A stretch of DNA of 64,000 nucleotides from Gymnogyps californianus (Eukaryota; Chordata; Aves; Accipitriformes; Cathartidae), in assembly GCF_018139145.2 (NCBI RefSeq), contig NC_059500.1, forward strand, positions 19,840,101 to 19,904,100. The letters run 5' to 3'. Positions 48,414-61,500 of the stretch are shown piece after piece. How positions within the stretch are numbered: the stretch's first letter is position 1; every line of letters starts with the position of its first letter. The notes beneath the pieces were generated by a model that ran no database searches, had not been told where the DNA came from, and saw only the letters and a program-made list of their open reading frames with translations. A program made the translations under genes and the position numbers.

Positions 48414-48947
48414 GCAGCGCGATGCTGAAGCCCGGCGACCCCGGCGGATCCGCGTTCCTGAAGGTGGATCCCGCCTATCTGCAGCACTGGCAGCAGCTTT
48501 TCCCGCAGAGCAGCCAGCTCAAGAGCAGCGGGGCCCTCGCCCAGCTCCAGCCGCCCGAGAGAGCCGAGCCTCCGGCTGACAGCCTCCGCCAGCGCCCGGC
48601 CTCCCTCTCCTCCGCCTCCTCCTCCTCTTCCTCGTCCACTCCGTCTTCCTCCTCCACCTCCTCCTGCGTCGCCGCGGCGGCCGCTTCCCTGGCCGGCCTG
48701 ACCTCCCTGCCTGTGACCCAGCTCCCGGTCTTCGGACCACTGCAGAGCTCCGAGCCCCCGGCCGGGGGAGCGCCCGCTCCCCTGCAGGGCAAGGACTTGT
48801 GCGGGGCCGGCAGCGGCGGCAGCAAATGCGGCGAGCGCGGTGCCGCTCGGTTCCGGTGCACGGCCGAGGAGCTGGACTACTACCTGTACGGGCAGCAGCG
48901 CATGGAGATCATCCCCTTGAATCAGCACACCAGTGACCCCAACAACC
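48414..48947 (+). CDS. PRDM6: PRDM6 first coding exon
   Basis: Acceptor CCACAG ends at 48413 and the ATG is at 48422-48424. The exon encodes 175 residues plus one base and ends at a GTACGT donor (48948). It holds the N-terminal conserved start, the Ser/Ala low-complexity region, and the [18 protein letters not shown] block that precedes the zinc-knuckle. The open frame extending upstream to 47879 is intron and UTR, not protein. Confidence 0.93.
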
Positions 48948-51900
48948 GTACGTATCGTCCCCCTTCTCGCGGTCCCCGACCCCTCATCCTCCGCCCCTCC
49001 CCGCACCGGGCCGGCCTAGGGACGCTCCAAGTTGGGGGACCGCAGTCGGTGCCTGCACCGCTCTCGCCATGGGGAGCATCCTCCGCCCTGCCCTTCCCTC
49101 CCTTGAGCTGCTTTTGCGTTGTTCCCAGTGCTTTCGGGAGGCGGGCGGTAACCCCTCGGTAATAGCTTTTCTTGTCTGAGACCCAGGTCCTTCCCTGGAA
49201 GGCACGCTTCACCGGGAAGGCTGCTGTGGGGGTAGATTTCTCTCGGAGGGCTGCTTAGGAAAATGGATTTAGAAATAGTTCAGAGCAACTTGCTATAAAG
49301 CCGGTCCTTTCTCGCCTTGCTTGTCTCACTCCGTTCCTGCCTGGGAAGCCCGGGCTTCGCTGAATATCAAGAAATCAATTACTCCTCCGAGCTGGGCAGG
49401 GGAAAAGTTGCAGTTTTCGTCAGATCGACTAGGGCAAAGTTTTCCTCCCTCTTATCTCGGAGTATCGTTTTCCTTTCAGACCTCGTTAACACCTCGCTGG
49501 TTTTAGTTTTCACCCCTACGGAAAAGCATGACATGGTCATTTAATTAGAAAAGCTGGTTTTCTAGACGAAAAAGGTCGTCTGCCTGAGTGTCAGAATTCA
49601 CTTACGACTTGGTGGTTAGAAAACGTTTAATACTGCTGTTGCCAATTATAGAGGTTTGGGGTTTTTTTTTGGGGGGGGGGGAGGCTATTATTAAGCATCT
49701 GTATCGACTAGACGTTTGTGATTTTAGAAATTGATTCTGCCTGTCTTTTGTTCCTGTATCTGTCGATACTACGCAACCGAGGAAATTCACGGGCTGAAAA
49801 TAACTAGATGAACTATATTAATTTATCAGATTTATTACTAACATTCAGAGCACACGGATCTGTCCCTGTTAAAACACTGGAACATGGCTTCAGAGTGTGC
49901 ACTTTTTTCCATTGCTTCAAACACCCTCTCTTAGCCTAAGGTTTCTTAAAATTCTTCATTTTTGTTGTCCTTCCCCCCCCGAAATGTCTGTTTAAGGAAG
50001 GCTGTTGAACAGACAAACGATACCTCAAACCAACGATCCGTAAGCACATGCCCAAGCAAAACGCGGATTCGTTTAATTTAATTTCAGATGCGGAGTTTGT
50101 TTTGAAAGTTTCCATGAAACTCTGTTGTGTATTAATTAAACTGCGTGGATGCTAGCATAGTCTTAATCATTGTGCGTACGTCTTAAAGAGCGAGAGGAAA
50201 GCTGACTCTGAGTTTGGTGGGGATTTCCCCCCCCCCCTTCTTAGCATTGCAAATCTTTCTATATTGGATACCGACTCTGTTTTGAGCGACTTCCTCATGC
50301 TTAGTTTTACCCTGTAGTGAAACATGTTAGAGTATTTTCTATTCTCGGGTGCAGAAAACGTGATCTCATAAATTACATGCACTTAATGGAATCTGAAATG
50401 CACTTTTAATCGCCAACCGAACCGTTCAGACAATACATGTTTTACTTCTCGGAGCAGCTCTGTAAATCTGCAAGATAAAGGTTTTAAAAAGAGAAAGGAA
50501 GATAAAAAAGCGATTTGGGGGGAGTGTTTTTAAGGAGTGAGCGGAATAATAGCACGCCGCAGAGTCGCAGGCGAAGCCTGCATAGTTTCTTCCCGACCGC
50601 GATATTAAAGGTGGATTCGAGAAAGCACACGAGTCGATTGCAGAAAGGACGCTAGTGACTCGCGTCCGGCTGGGACGGGGCAGCGCTCGCTGTCTGAAGG
50701 ACAGGGCAGGGTGCTGCCAGCACGGTCTCTCCCCTTTTTTCTGCAGCGAGATCTAGAAGGTCTTATCATTGAACTTGTTTACAAGGCGACTTTCGCTCCA
50801 GCGGTTATTAGTTGTCTCTGAGCAAAACTTTTAACCCGAGTGTTTCAACCTTCTGGGACCAGGTGCGTTTGCTTTGGGCAACTCGTTCTTAAATATAAAG
50901 AAAAATGCAAACTGTAAGTGAGGAAGGAGTACGGGAATTGCAGTCCGCGCCGTGCCACTCACTCCACTCACTCGCACGATCAGAGGCTCAGCAAAGCAAG
51001 CTGCAGGGCACCGGCCTGGCTACCCCTGCGCGGCTCCCCGAGTGCCTCGGGGGTCACGCGAGGAGTCCGTGGGCAGGCGGGGATTTGCAGCCGCTTCGAC
51101 TCCGTCCCTCACTCCCCGTTCTGCACCGGAGGTGCCCGTTTGAGGGAAAGGAGGTCGGGGTTGCGGGTGAGGTGAGGAGCGATCCGACTATTAGTTTGAG
51201 TTATACTTGCTCGCTGCACTTCTGGCTCCGGACAGCCCCACCGAAGCTCCCAGGCTGACAAACCGGCGCCTGGCGGGCAGGGGGCTCTCCCCAGCCTGGC
51301 GCAGACACCCACCCGCAGGGCCCGATCCCCTCCCCGAGCGCGGGGCGCAGGGCCGCCGCCTCGGCCTTGCCCGACTGCAGCCCGCCGGTTTGGGACTGGC
51401 GGCAGGCCCCCGGCTGCTGGCTGTTTCTCGGCGTTTGATTTTACACCCACCTCCTTCGCGAACCGACCGAGTGCCCCGCTTCCCCTTCTTCCACCCCCCC
51501 CCCCCCCCCGACCCCCATCCCCCGCCGAGCATCCCCTTCTTCCCCGGGGCAAACCGCGTCCCCCCCCCGCTCCGCCGGCAGCACCCACCCGCCGGGCTCA
51601 CCCGCTCGGGAGCGGCGCCTGCGAACTTCGCCCGTGCCTTCGGCCGCTCTCCGGGCGGCCGCCCCAGCGCCGCGGGGCAGCGGGGAGGCGGGCGGGCGGG
51701 CGGGCGGCTCCCGCGGGGGCGGCGGCGTCGCTGCCTCCGCGCCGGGAAAGCCCGAGGGGCGGCGGCGATCCCGGCTGTCCGCCGCCCCGCCGGGCCCGGC
51801 TCCCCAGTGCCCGGCCCGGCCCGGCGCCGGGCGACCGCCATGGGAAGATGGATGGGCGGCGGTTTCCCCGTAGACACACGCCTTGATCGTCAAGTATCAA

Positions 51901-54900
51901 CGAATATGGCACGGTCGTGGGCGAGGGAGGGGGCGAGGGCCGCCAAGGAGCTGTGGGTTAAGTGTCTGTATGTAATTGTTTTAAATTGAAAGGGGTTTAG
52001 TTGGTGGGGGGGGGGGGTGTCGGGCGGAACCACAACCAAGAAACAAAACCCTAATTAAGGCCCTGCAGTCTTTACTCCCAGGAAAGTAAAGGGGATTATG
52101 TTAAAACCCTGATAATGTGGCAGGCGGCTGGGGACCGTTTTCTTCCCGGCTCTGAATCTGGAAGGACGAGGGTATTTCTGGGTGCTGGGGGAGGGGCGCT
52201 AGGGAGATCTCCTAGGGTGAGTTTGGGGGGTGCGGGGCCGGCTTGCTCCCGTGTAGGCTTGCCTACAGAAGTCTGCGACTCCTCTACCTTCACCAGAAAG
52301 CGCCAACCTGCCACTGTAATAAATATGCTGTGTAAAACTAAAGTGTCACGCAAGCAAGCAGTTTGCACGCCTCTTCCCATTCAATTTACGGGGAGACAGT
52401 GTATATATAACATGCTGTGAAGTGGATCGGTGTGGGGAATATTTGAATTTTTTTCTCTAGACTGCTGGTAACCTGTATGATTTAGCTATTTTACATCATT
52501 AGTTACCCAGCACCCTTAAACATAGCACATAGCCATACATTAGATTGAGGTTAGAGAAGGTGGTGACTGTTTATTTAGGGTGATAAAATGGTCCATCAGC
52601 AGTAATCTCCATCGATATGTGCCACCAGGAGATGAAGGATGAGGGGACAAGCCACAATTAATTGCCCTGTAGTTTTGTAGGAGAGAGTGGAGCCGGTGCG
52701 GACTGAACTTCGATCTCCTCTCCCAGAGCCTATTCATCATCTCTACATTGTATATGGGGGTCTCTCAGGGGCAGGGGGTGGCAAGGTTTATCTACACACA
52801 ATATTCTCCTACCCTTCTCATACCTGACACGGAAATTTAATTCATTCATACCTTCAATCGAAGGCAGGGAAAATCAAACCCACCTCCCCCAACCCGCCCC
52901 CCACCCGCCTCGCAAAAATAACCCGACAGCCGCTCCGCAAGCGGGACGGTCCCCCCGACCCCCGTCCCACCCCGGCGCGCCTAGGCGGGCCCTCGCACAC
53001 CGTCTTCCTCGGAGGAGCTGGCTCGGGGTGTGCCTGACCCCCGACCGGGGGGCTCGAACCCCGCGGCAGCTCTTGCGCCGGTGCGGGAACACCGCCCGGG
53101 CGGCCGGCGGGGCGCAGCGGGGGCTCCGCTTCGCCTCCCCGCGCCGCGGCGGCGGCGGCTCGGCCTCGGCCGGGGGAGAGCGGGGAGGCGAGGCGAGGGG
53201 GTAAAAGCCCGGGGAGGGGGGGGGGTGGGGGGTGTCGGGCCCCGGGAAGGGTCGGGCAGAGCCGGGTGGGGGCGGCCGGGACCCGGGGGCGGCCGGGAGC
53301 CGGTGCCGGCCGCGGCTCCCCGCCCTCCGGCGGCCGCTCCGCACCCCCGCGCCGCGATCCGGCCCCTGGGGCAGCAGGCTGGGCTCGGCCCCGCTCTCCG
53401 CAGCGAGTATTTAGAACAAATAAACAAATAAATAAAAGGAACCCGAGGGGGAAAGTGCATCTGCGTTTCGTCCCCCCGAAAGCCTGCCTCAAGTCTGGCA
53501 GTCTGCGAGAAACTGCGATTAATTTCGCAAAAAGAGATTGATGCCAGCTCGTCGATGAGGAAACTGAGGCACGAGGAACCCGTGAACCCTAGGAAAGCTC
53601 CTCCAGCCCTCAGGAAAAGAAAGGGTACTGTCTAACGCAGCCCACCCTCCCTCTTGGCTGGGTACCCGGGCCCAGCCAGGGACGGAGGGCCAGCCGCAGT
53701 GATTTATACTTGCAAGTGAGTAATACCGTGTGAAATGATGGCCACTTACACCGGATACCTGCATGCTTGTGGTGAATTATGAAGCAGAGGGTCAGAGGCC
53801 ACCCTTCTTTAATACCAGCAAACTGCAGGTATCCTGTGTAACTGCACCTTTGAAGCATATTATTGCTGAGACAAAAATGTATTTCTTTCATTTATTGTTA
53901 CAGCTGGTTTGCTGGTTAAAACACTATGTTGGACCCTACCTTTCACTGACAAAAGCTTTCTCCTCTCAGATTTCCTTTAAAATATGCAGTAGTAGTGTTA
54001 TTTAGGTTGGAGAGTGTTTAGAATTATATTTGGGGGGCAATGATGTGTCCTTTCCCTTTTGCTTAGGTTTAGTACTTTTAAGTGTACTCACATGGAGTTA
54101 TAGTGCTGGCATTACACTGTGTTCATTTTTATGGAGGCAAATAAACGATAACATATTGCACTCCTCCCAAAAGAGCCATACCAAACAGCTCCACTAGGAA
54201 ATAGTTTAATTTTTTTTCTTGCTTCTTCCTTGCCTTAATCCTCCCATCTAGAGAGCATGAAGGTATAAAGTGAGAAACAGATCTCCTTCCAAAGAGTCTG
54301 GCTGCATCTGGGCCTGCAATGGAGCATTCCCACTGACCTTACCTTCTCCGTCTCCTGATTTTATCAGGAGACACTCTGCTCTGGCTGCAGTCCTCCTTGC
54401 TTTTTCCATTTTCAGCAAATCCCTCAATTTTCTCACATTTCTTGCTTCTTCTTGTCTTGCTTTGGGGCTTGACTGATGCTATTACAGCCAGTGGAAGTAT
54501 TCATTTCAGTGGTCCTTGGAGGAGGTCTGTACTGACACAGCTGCTCTCCGAGGCCAAAATAGGAGGAAGGGCACAGTACGTCTCTCTTCGTCGCCCTGTG
54601 TGGCAGTCCTCTGGAAAGCTCACACTTGTCCCACCATGTCCCTTTTACATGAACTTCCCACATGCGTGTGGGTCTTAACGGTTGCCATCCAGTTTGGAGA
54701 CTTTAGTGATGTCAGTGAACCACAGCACTTTCCCTCTCAACCCCCCCCTTCTTTTCCATGTATTATTAAGCAAGTTGGTGCACTGTATCACATCCTACTT
54801 TGCAGTATCCGTGAAGATGTTGCTGTTGATCCTTTCTGTGAGGTAGGGTAGTGTGCAAGTCCTGAAGTTCTCCCTTTTTTCCCCTATCTGATATTAAGGA

Positions 54901-57900
54901 CTTCTTTCCCTTGTCCTTTGAGGCAGAGGAATCCACTACTTACGGTGACTGTCTTTAAATGGGTGGTATAACATTATTGAAAGTGTGCTTGGGTCGAAGC
55001 CTTCCACGCATCATTACACAAAAGTTAGTCACAGAAGACGAAAAGATGCACGTTAACTTTGTACTCAAGGCATGGCAAAATATGTCTCATAGAGCTTCCA
55101 CTCCTGATAACATTTATGAGGAATTTTTTAGATTTTATTTGTACAATTGCATAAAAGCTAAAGATAGATGTATAAAGCATGCGACTAACAAGAATTTCAG
55201 TACTGCTTAGTATTAAAGACAGACTCCTTCCCTCTCAACAACAAGGCATAAGCCAAAACAGTTTCAGAAGATGTCCCATTTTCCAAATTTTCAGCTTTGG
55301 CAGGACAAAGGGAAAGGAACACAGCAGGAGATCAGATACTGCCGCTGCCAAGCATTAAGACATTACCAGTGTTTTAGGATAGTGGAAAATAAATATCACC
55401 ATGTGTGACTTTCTGTAAGGGTAAATGACAGTGACACAAGGTTCATTTATACTCCTCACCAATTTCTTAATTTATTTTCCTTGAAAAGGTAGAAATAAAA
55501 TGTTTTATCCACAGTCATGCACATGTATTGTCAGGACGAAGTGAAGAAATCCTTGTTCTAGGCAGGTACTAAAAGTTTTGTGCATGAAAAGCTATGCATA
55601 TCTGGTGGCAGGATGCAGGAACTTGACACTGAAATTGCCTGAGTGGAGTCATGAAGATGCCTTAGCATGTATAATGTAAGTTGCTACAGAGACACGGTGT
55701 CTCCAAGAAAGCCATTAATAATCAGGTAGTTGGGAGGAGAGTTACGCATCTAGAAGATGGTCAAACAGTGCAAACAGGTTGGATTCAAGGGCTTGCCCTG
55801 GGTGCTAATTGACATCATGGTTAGATACCCTCCCTTTAAGTCCTCAGTTTTCCTGTCAGATGTTTTCTTTCTAACTTGAATCATAAGATGCTGGATTTAT
55901 TTAAAGTGTACTCACATGCCAACCTGTTTGGGGTTGGGTTTTTTTCTTTTTTTCCTATTTGAGATCCTTTCCTGTAAGATCTCCGATGCCAAACTCCAAT
56001 GCAGCCCCTGAGATCTTTGGGTATGCCAAAACCACAGGGTTTCTTTGTGACTGGTTTCGAAGAGGAAAGAAAAGATGTTGTGGTGATACCTCACTTTCCT
56101 ACCTAGCTGTGGAAATAACAACAACAAAAAAACCCCCGGCATGCACTTGCTGCCTTTTATTCATCATGCCCGGGAATGGCCGTAGGAATATCTGCTGCAT
56201 AATAATCTTCTCTCAGGACTAGCCAGAAACCTTTTCCCTGGGGTCCTGCAAATCTCATCCTCCAGCTACCTCTAATTGACGTGGCTGAGCAAGCAAAACC
56301 CCTCTGCAGTTGCGGCTTAACCCAACAAAAGAGCCGTTTTGCGACAGGGATTATATTGTCAGGGAAAGGCTTTAGCCCTCCAGCCAAAAGGCATTTTTTT
56401 TTGCCAATATGAGCACGGTCCCCACCAGGGGGCTGTGTCCTGCGGCTGCTCCGGTGTGCTGCAGGGCGGGCCAGGGCTCTGCTTCCCTCCGGCCTTCCTG
56501 CCCTTACGCTGCCTGACAGCTTCGGGACGGCATGGGGCGAGTTTCACATGCAGGCCTGCTTCTGCAGGGGCACCCATCAGAGTCATGCACAACTCAGGGC
56601 TTGCTTGCTTGCTTTCTGCTGAGATCTGTAATCGATGTTACGGGTAGAGAACTTGAACAGATGAGCACCGAGTAGGGACACGTGCATTTCCTGCAAGACT
56701 CAAAGGTGTAACGATGTCGAGGGAACTTAGCTTCCGCATGTAACTTTCAAATATTTTCATATTGCTGAATGCGTCATTTTTGTATGGTACAATTTAAAAG
56801 AGGATGACAGGAAACAGTGCTTAGAAAGTGTGTCTAAAATTGGAGAATGCAAATAGAGGCCATAGTTTGAAAATGCAGCTTTATTATCCTTTAGCAGCTT
56901 TTACTGAATAGAGAGGAAGGTTTTCCTTTGAAGGCTCTGTAGGAAAAAGGCCTACATAATACATAGTATATCCACCTCGGAAGGAAGAACAGCTGAGTCA
57001 GTCCCCCTGAGAATTAAAACTGTGGTTACAGGCAATCTAGCAAGTCTAAATCTGTGGCTTAGACCAAGAAGCTCCAGCCTCTATAGCGAATGCTGTGCTT
57101 TATTTTTATAAGAATGGGTGTAGGTTGTATAAAATTATTAGGGGAAAGATCCAGGACTTGCTACATGAGTACTATGGCATAGTTGTTGTTTTTCCTTTGT
57201 ATTTCTGGAATAAATTTATATGAAAACCTTTACCATGCTACAAAAGTGAAATGTGCAGAAGATGGTAACCTACTTCAATAGATTTATTGTTATGTTAACT
57301 CAGCATACTTCCAGAGAAATGGATTTCCTGAGCATGAAACATTTTCCTGGAAGTTGTGCTCAGTGGAAACATTTAACCAAAATTTTCTTTGCTCAAAAAA
57401 GAAAAATCACAGTAGGATCTTCCCAAAATAGAGAAACACCATCCGTTATTAAGAGCAGTTAGGGAAATTAACATTTTTACAAACTGGTCTTTTTCATAGG
57501 AGCTGCTAACAAAACCAGACATGCTGGTTTTGTTCTTAGCCTCAGCTACATGTAACAGGCAAAGAACATGCATATCCATTCAATAGTTTTTTTCAAAGTT
57601 GTGCTAGAAATCAGTAATATTTGCTCCTTAATTTCAATTTAAAGATTAGATTTGACTGTAAGACAGTGAATGTCCATGCATGCTCCAATTTGTCATTCAT
57701 GAGGTTCTGTTTTACTTATTTTATTTTCTAAAGAGACAGGCAGGCACACACAAGCTAATGTAAAAAGTAGAGCGAACGTTCATTTAAAATAAGGATGAAA
57801 TTAAATTCTGTTCCAATTAAACCCTTGGGCTGGGATGTGGTAAGGCCAATGAGGGGGACTTGTAAGGCATTATGACTGTGTTTTAAAATGTCTCACCGAA

Positions 57901-58548
57901 ACACACTGGGATGGTTTAAATGGGCTATTTATATTAGTCAAAAAATTAATCTTAAAAAACTGTGTTAAAATAAATGAGTCTTGGCAGGTCTGTGAACACA
58001 CGAGGCTTGCAAAATGCCGCAGGGTTTCTGCTCAGCCTTTGGGATTTCTTATTAAGGGCTTTGGTGAGATTAAGAAAACCATCCTAAGCAACATGCAAAA
58101 GAGCATGGTGTGTATGAGTGCTGAGCTGCTGTGAAATGATAGCAAAAGTAGAGGGATCTGCATAATCTTGCCCATGGCAGTGATCGTGGTGGTGGCCACC
58201 AGCACCATATTGACAGTGTTGTTCCCTCTTTGCCCCACAGGATGCGACATGTGTGCTGATAACCGCAACGGCGAGTGCCCCATGCACGGGCCCCTCCACT
58301 CCCTGCGCCGTCTGGTGGGCACCAGCAGTGCTGCCGCAGCAGCCCCTCCACCCGAGATCCCCGAGTGGCTCCGGGACCTGCCCCGGGAAGTGTGTCTGTG
58401 CACCAGCACAGTGCCTGGCCTGGCCTACGGCATTTGTGCGGCGCAGCGGATCCAGCAGGGCACCTGGATTGGGCCCTTCCAGGGAGTCCTGCTCTTGCCA
58501 GAGAAGGTTCAAGCAGGAGCCATCAGGAACACTCAGCATCTCTGGGAA
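48422..58548 (+). CDS. PRDM6: PRDM6, PR/SET domain protein 6 (N-terminal 278 residues; gene continues beyond window)
   Basis: Two coding exons (48422-48947 and 58241-58548) join in frame to give 278 residues. The ATG opens [20 protein letters not shown], the conserved PRDM6 start. Then come a Ser-rich tract (about residues 61-82) and an Ala run, the conserved block [20 protein letters not shown] (about 148-167), a C-X2-C-X7-C-X2-H zinc-knuckle-like motif (residues 177-191), and the first part of the PR/SET domain from about residue 225. PRDM6 is a nuclear chromatin repressor linked to smooth-muscle identity, with reported histone methyltransferase activity. In humans it is associated with patent ductus arteriosus. 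The rest of PR/SET and the C-terminal C2H2 fingers are not in the window. The low-complexity N terminus looks shorter than in mammals. Identity is certain. Confidence 0.96.
49662..49681 (+). repeat. T9-G11 homopolymer pair
   Basis: Nine T followed by eleven G, seen directly within the PRDM6 intron. Confidence 0.85.
51240..51880. promoter_or_regulatory. Intronic CpG island 1 in PRDM6
   Basis: CpG-dense block with an uninterrupted C16 run at 51494-51509 and GGGC repeats near 51690. Long ORFs on both strands (51207-51989 plus, 51191-51877 minus) are GC-driven. It could be an alternative promoter or an antisense RNA start. Confidence 0.5.
51494..51509 (+). repeat. C16 homopolymer
   Basis: Sixteen consecutive C, able to form an i-motif, with a G-quadruplex on the other strand. 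Exact length is prone to sequencing error. Confidence 0.8.
52580..52740. promoter_or_regulatory. Candidate conserved element in the PRDM6 intron
   Basis: A compact, repeat-free segment of balanced composition containing ATCGAT and CACAATTAATTG palindrome-like homeodomain sites. It stands out from the neighbouring low-complexity DNA. Enhancer function is a guess from texture. Confidence 0.25.
52880..53430. promoter_or_regulatory. Intronic CpG island 2 in PRDM6
   Basis: CpG-dense block containing a G-rich run at about 53211-53232 and GGGGGCGGCC-type GC boxes. The ORFs on both strands are Pro/Arg/Gly/Ala-rich with no domains. It is a candidate alternative promoter or regulatory island. Confidence 0.5.
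58241..58548 (+). CDS. PRDM6: PRDM6 second coding exon (zinc-knuckle and start of PR/SET)
   Basis: 308 bases: two bases finish an Arg codon, then 102 codons. It begins [16 protein letters not shown], continues through a five-Ala/three-Pro linker and [20 protein letters not shown], and ends NTQHLWE before a GTAAGT donor (58549). It covers the first part of the PR/SET fold, including the [19 protein letters not shown] strand region. No stop or frameshift is present. Confidence 0.96.
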
Positions 58549-61500
58549 GTAAGTCGTCATCTTTCCTTCCTTGTCAAATGTGACTGTTTTGAAGTAGACA
58601 TTGAGTGTAACTGTATGTAGTACCAGCACCGTTCGCTAGCTGTGAAAAAAACCCAACACAATTTAAGTAAGCTGACCCAGCAGATTTGAAAATGTAGCCA
58701 GTGCAAGCAAAAGCCTTGCTGCACTAGAGGTATCCAGAAAACCAGTGGACACCTCAGAGCTCCAGTTGGTTTGCATAGGAAGAGCAGATTGTTGCAGGTG
58801 CTGTAATGTGGAATAGATAGATACGGCCAGAGAAGGCTGAAGGTTACAATACCCAGTGCTCTTTACATTTTGACCTGAATAACAAGAGCTGATGGAGCTC
58901 TCAGGTCACAGTACCAGGTGTATCATCTATCTGAGTAGCACATGTGGGTTGAGATGGCGTATGGCACCATCGCTGTGGCCTACAGACAGTCCAAGAAAGC
59001 TGCTGAAACAAGTGCAGGAGCCTGTTGTACAGCCCTGCTATTTGCACAGTGAAGGTATTAGTGCTTGTTCACAATTTAGTTCAACTCTACTCCTGCACCG
59101 ACCGTGCATTCCCCTGATGATGCTTTCAGTGCTTTTGTCTGAAAGCCTCTTTCAGCTCTCTGAAGATGTGCTTTTTTTGTATTTGTCACCATCTTAGAGA
59201 GGGTAACAGTGATAATTGATATGAAAACATTTGGGCTGTGATAGTTTGGTTTATTTTACGATGAACACTGACTGTGGTTTGGCAGAACAGATCATAAACC
59301 CGCTATTGTATTCCTTTGGCCATACAGGGACATCCATGGCTGTTACTGTTCTTGACCATGTACATTTTCTCCAGTGAAGCACTGGAGTTTTGTGCCTAGG
59401 TATAGTTTGTACACAGATGCCAGCAACAGCATCTTGTGGTAAGTTAATTTGGAAAGAAAAGAGAGTATATGCTCGTTTTACACACAGATCTGATAATTAA
59501 TAGGGAACACATATAATCCCTGTGTGTGTCAGTACTTCTTATTTACAAAAACAGCCTACTGTCTACCTAGTCTTTTGCTATTCATTTCTTCTTTGCTTTG
59601 TGCTGGAAGGTGTAATTTCTTAGTTCTGCTTAGTCCTCTGTAGCTGCAGCTTCTGCTCACCTCAAGACTGACTGCTACGGAGAGTCAGTAGAAATGTGCC
59701 TGTGGGTCTGCAGGTGATATTTACTCATCTAGACAAAATCCGAATCTTCAAAATATAAGGGGAGGTGCTTGCTGGTTAGAAACCCGACAAGGAGTCCATG
59801 AAGATGCAAAGAGTTTTTTGCTGTCTTCAGTGGGTATACAGTAAAAGTGAATGGATTTTTAAAAGATATTTGGAGTTGTGAAGCCAGGATGTTGTATATA
59901 GCACTTGTTCACAGAAAACCTGTGAATATTTAGGTTGTCAGCTCTTTGGGACTGATGATTATCTCTTTTAATCATTATGTTCTATTTTTACATACTCTCT
60001 AGTATGTGTGACTTCTTTCCATGAGTAGGAGCTTCTACGCATTTCCTACATGCAAACAAATAGTAAATAACACATCAGGGTCTTTGTCTCAAAGTATTTA
60101 CCCAAAAGAGTAATTGTGGCAAGAGGGAGATTTTCACATTAAAGAGTAAAAGATCAGTCTCAGAACACACCTAAATGTACTCAGTAAAATTGAATGACTT
60201 GCAATCATTGGGAGTTTTGTTTCTGCCTTCAGTGGGGATGGAATTTCTTTCTTATAGCAGATATTAATAAATCGGACTTAAATCTGTTCCTACCAAAGCC
60301 CAGTGATTATAATGAGAGCATTTTGGGATATGTTATTAATCAATTTTTTTTTATGGAACACTCTATAATGATGTTGGAGGCTTTATTTCCATTGTTGAGA
60401 GGGGTTTTGTGGTTTAGACTATGCTAATTGACAGAATATAAAATAATAAAATAAGCTTGCCAGATCATCAAGTTACATAAAACATTGAAATTTAGCTAAA
60501 ATAAATGGAGTTAGGGAATTTTACGTTATCCTTAAATATTTACATTATAGATTTAAATTTTTTTAAATTATGAATCAGTTTTATGCAAGTTAAATTGCAA
60601 ATATTAATAAAATCTTTTTTAAATAGGCAAGAATTTTTTAGTCTAATTTCAGATGAACTTAAAAATTGTTTTAAAGCAATAAAAGAAGGAAGAGTGTTGG
60701 GGTGAAAGCCAAAAGCAAAGAATAAAATGATGTTAAGTAAAAATAAGAAATAGTACTGATGTATGTGCCAGATTCAGACCGTCCATGGATGTCAGCTGAG
60801 TTTTTGTGTGGGTTTGCTCTTCTGTTCTTAACACACAACACAGATTTCCTGTTGGCTGGCAAAATGAGTGTGTGTATTTTAAGTGAATTATCTTAAAAAT
60901 AACAATTAAATTTAGGTTTTTTTGGGGAGGTATTGTGGGCAGCTCATAGTCTTGGATTACTTCTCTTAACGGCAAAAATTGTTAGCAAAGAGTCACATAC
61001 TCTAAGCTCTAGCTAAAAGTTTTGGCCGTTTCTCATTTGTTTTGTCTTTCAATTTGGTATGTTTTATCTATCAGATAACTAATGTTTAATAAAGAAAAAG
61101 TATAGCAAAAGAAAGTAATCAGAAAGTGTGTATGATTTTACAAAGCTGATCTATGAAAATAAATAAAAGCAATTGAAAGTATGTATCTGAATAGTCTGTA
61201 TTCTTTTAGTCTACATGGTCTAACAGTGTGGATTAAATCACTGTAAACGTTAAAGGAATGTCTCATCATTGTCCCTTTATAAAGTTGTGGCTTTAGTCAA
61301 TTCTCTTCCACCAATCTTTTCAAGATAGCTGCAAATACGAGTATGTCCACAAATCAGTTATTCAGCATTAGGTCTTAGGACCTTATAGAGAGAACTTCTC
61401 TTTCTTAGGACCGTAAATAGCATTCTAATATTTTTTCTCTCAGCACTGCAAAGTAAAGTTGATAGATATTTGTTTTCATTTACAATTCTTTGTTTTCAGT

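Larger units (their letters stand above)
46990..48990 (+). promoter_or_regulatory. PRDM6: PRDM6 promoter CpG island
   Basis: A 2-kb CpG-dense block covers the promoter, non-coding exon 1, intron 1 and the first coding exon. A TATA-like GATAAAAG at 47166-47173 and an inverted CCAAT box (ATTGG, 47147-47151) predict a start near 47195. The start site is inferred, not demonstrated. Confidence 0.65.
48948..58240 (+). other. PRDM6: PRDM6 intron between the first and second coding exons
   Basis: A 9.3-kb intron with GT (48948) and AG (58239-58240) ends, preceded by a CCCTCTTTGCCCCACAG acceptor. It contains CpG-rich blocks at 51240-51880 and 52880-53430, several homopolymer tracts, and AT-rich non-repetitive stretches. 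ORFs inside (for example 51207-51989, 53030-53431, 54959-55210) have no recognisable product. No other gene is supported. Confidence 0.85.

Noticed and set aside
47879..49162. A single 427-codon ORF as a PRDM6 start upstream of 48422
   Set aside because: The first 181 codons are intron and UTR read-through: a strong acceptor at 48413 precedes the conserved MLKPGD start, and the end past 48947 is intron.
51191..53492. Long ORFs on both strands in the PRDM6 intron
   Set aside because: Fall in the two intronic CpG islands; overlapping in many frames with low-complexity peptides.
54959..55210. 83-codon ORF of normal amino-acid composition
   Set aside because: No recognisable domain, no splice sites or neighbouring exons, and it lies in a PRDM6 intron; chance ORF is most likely.
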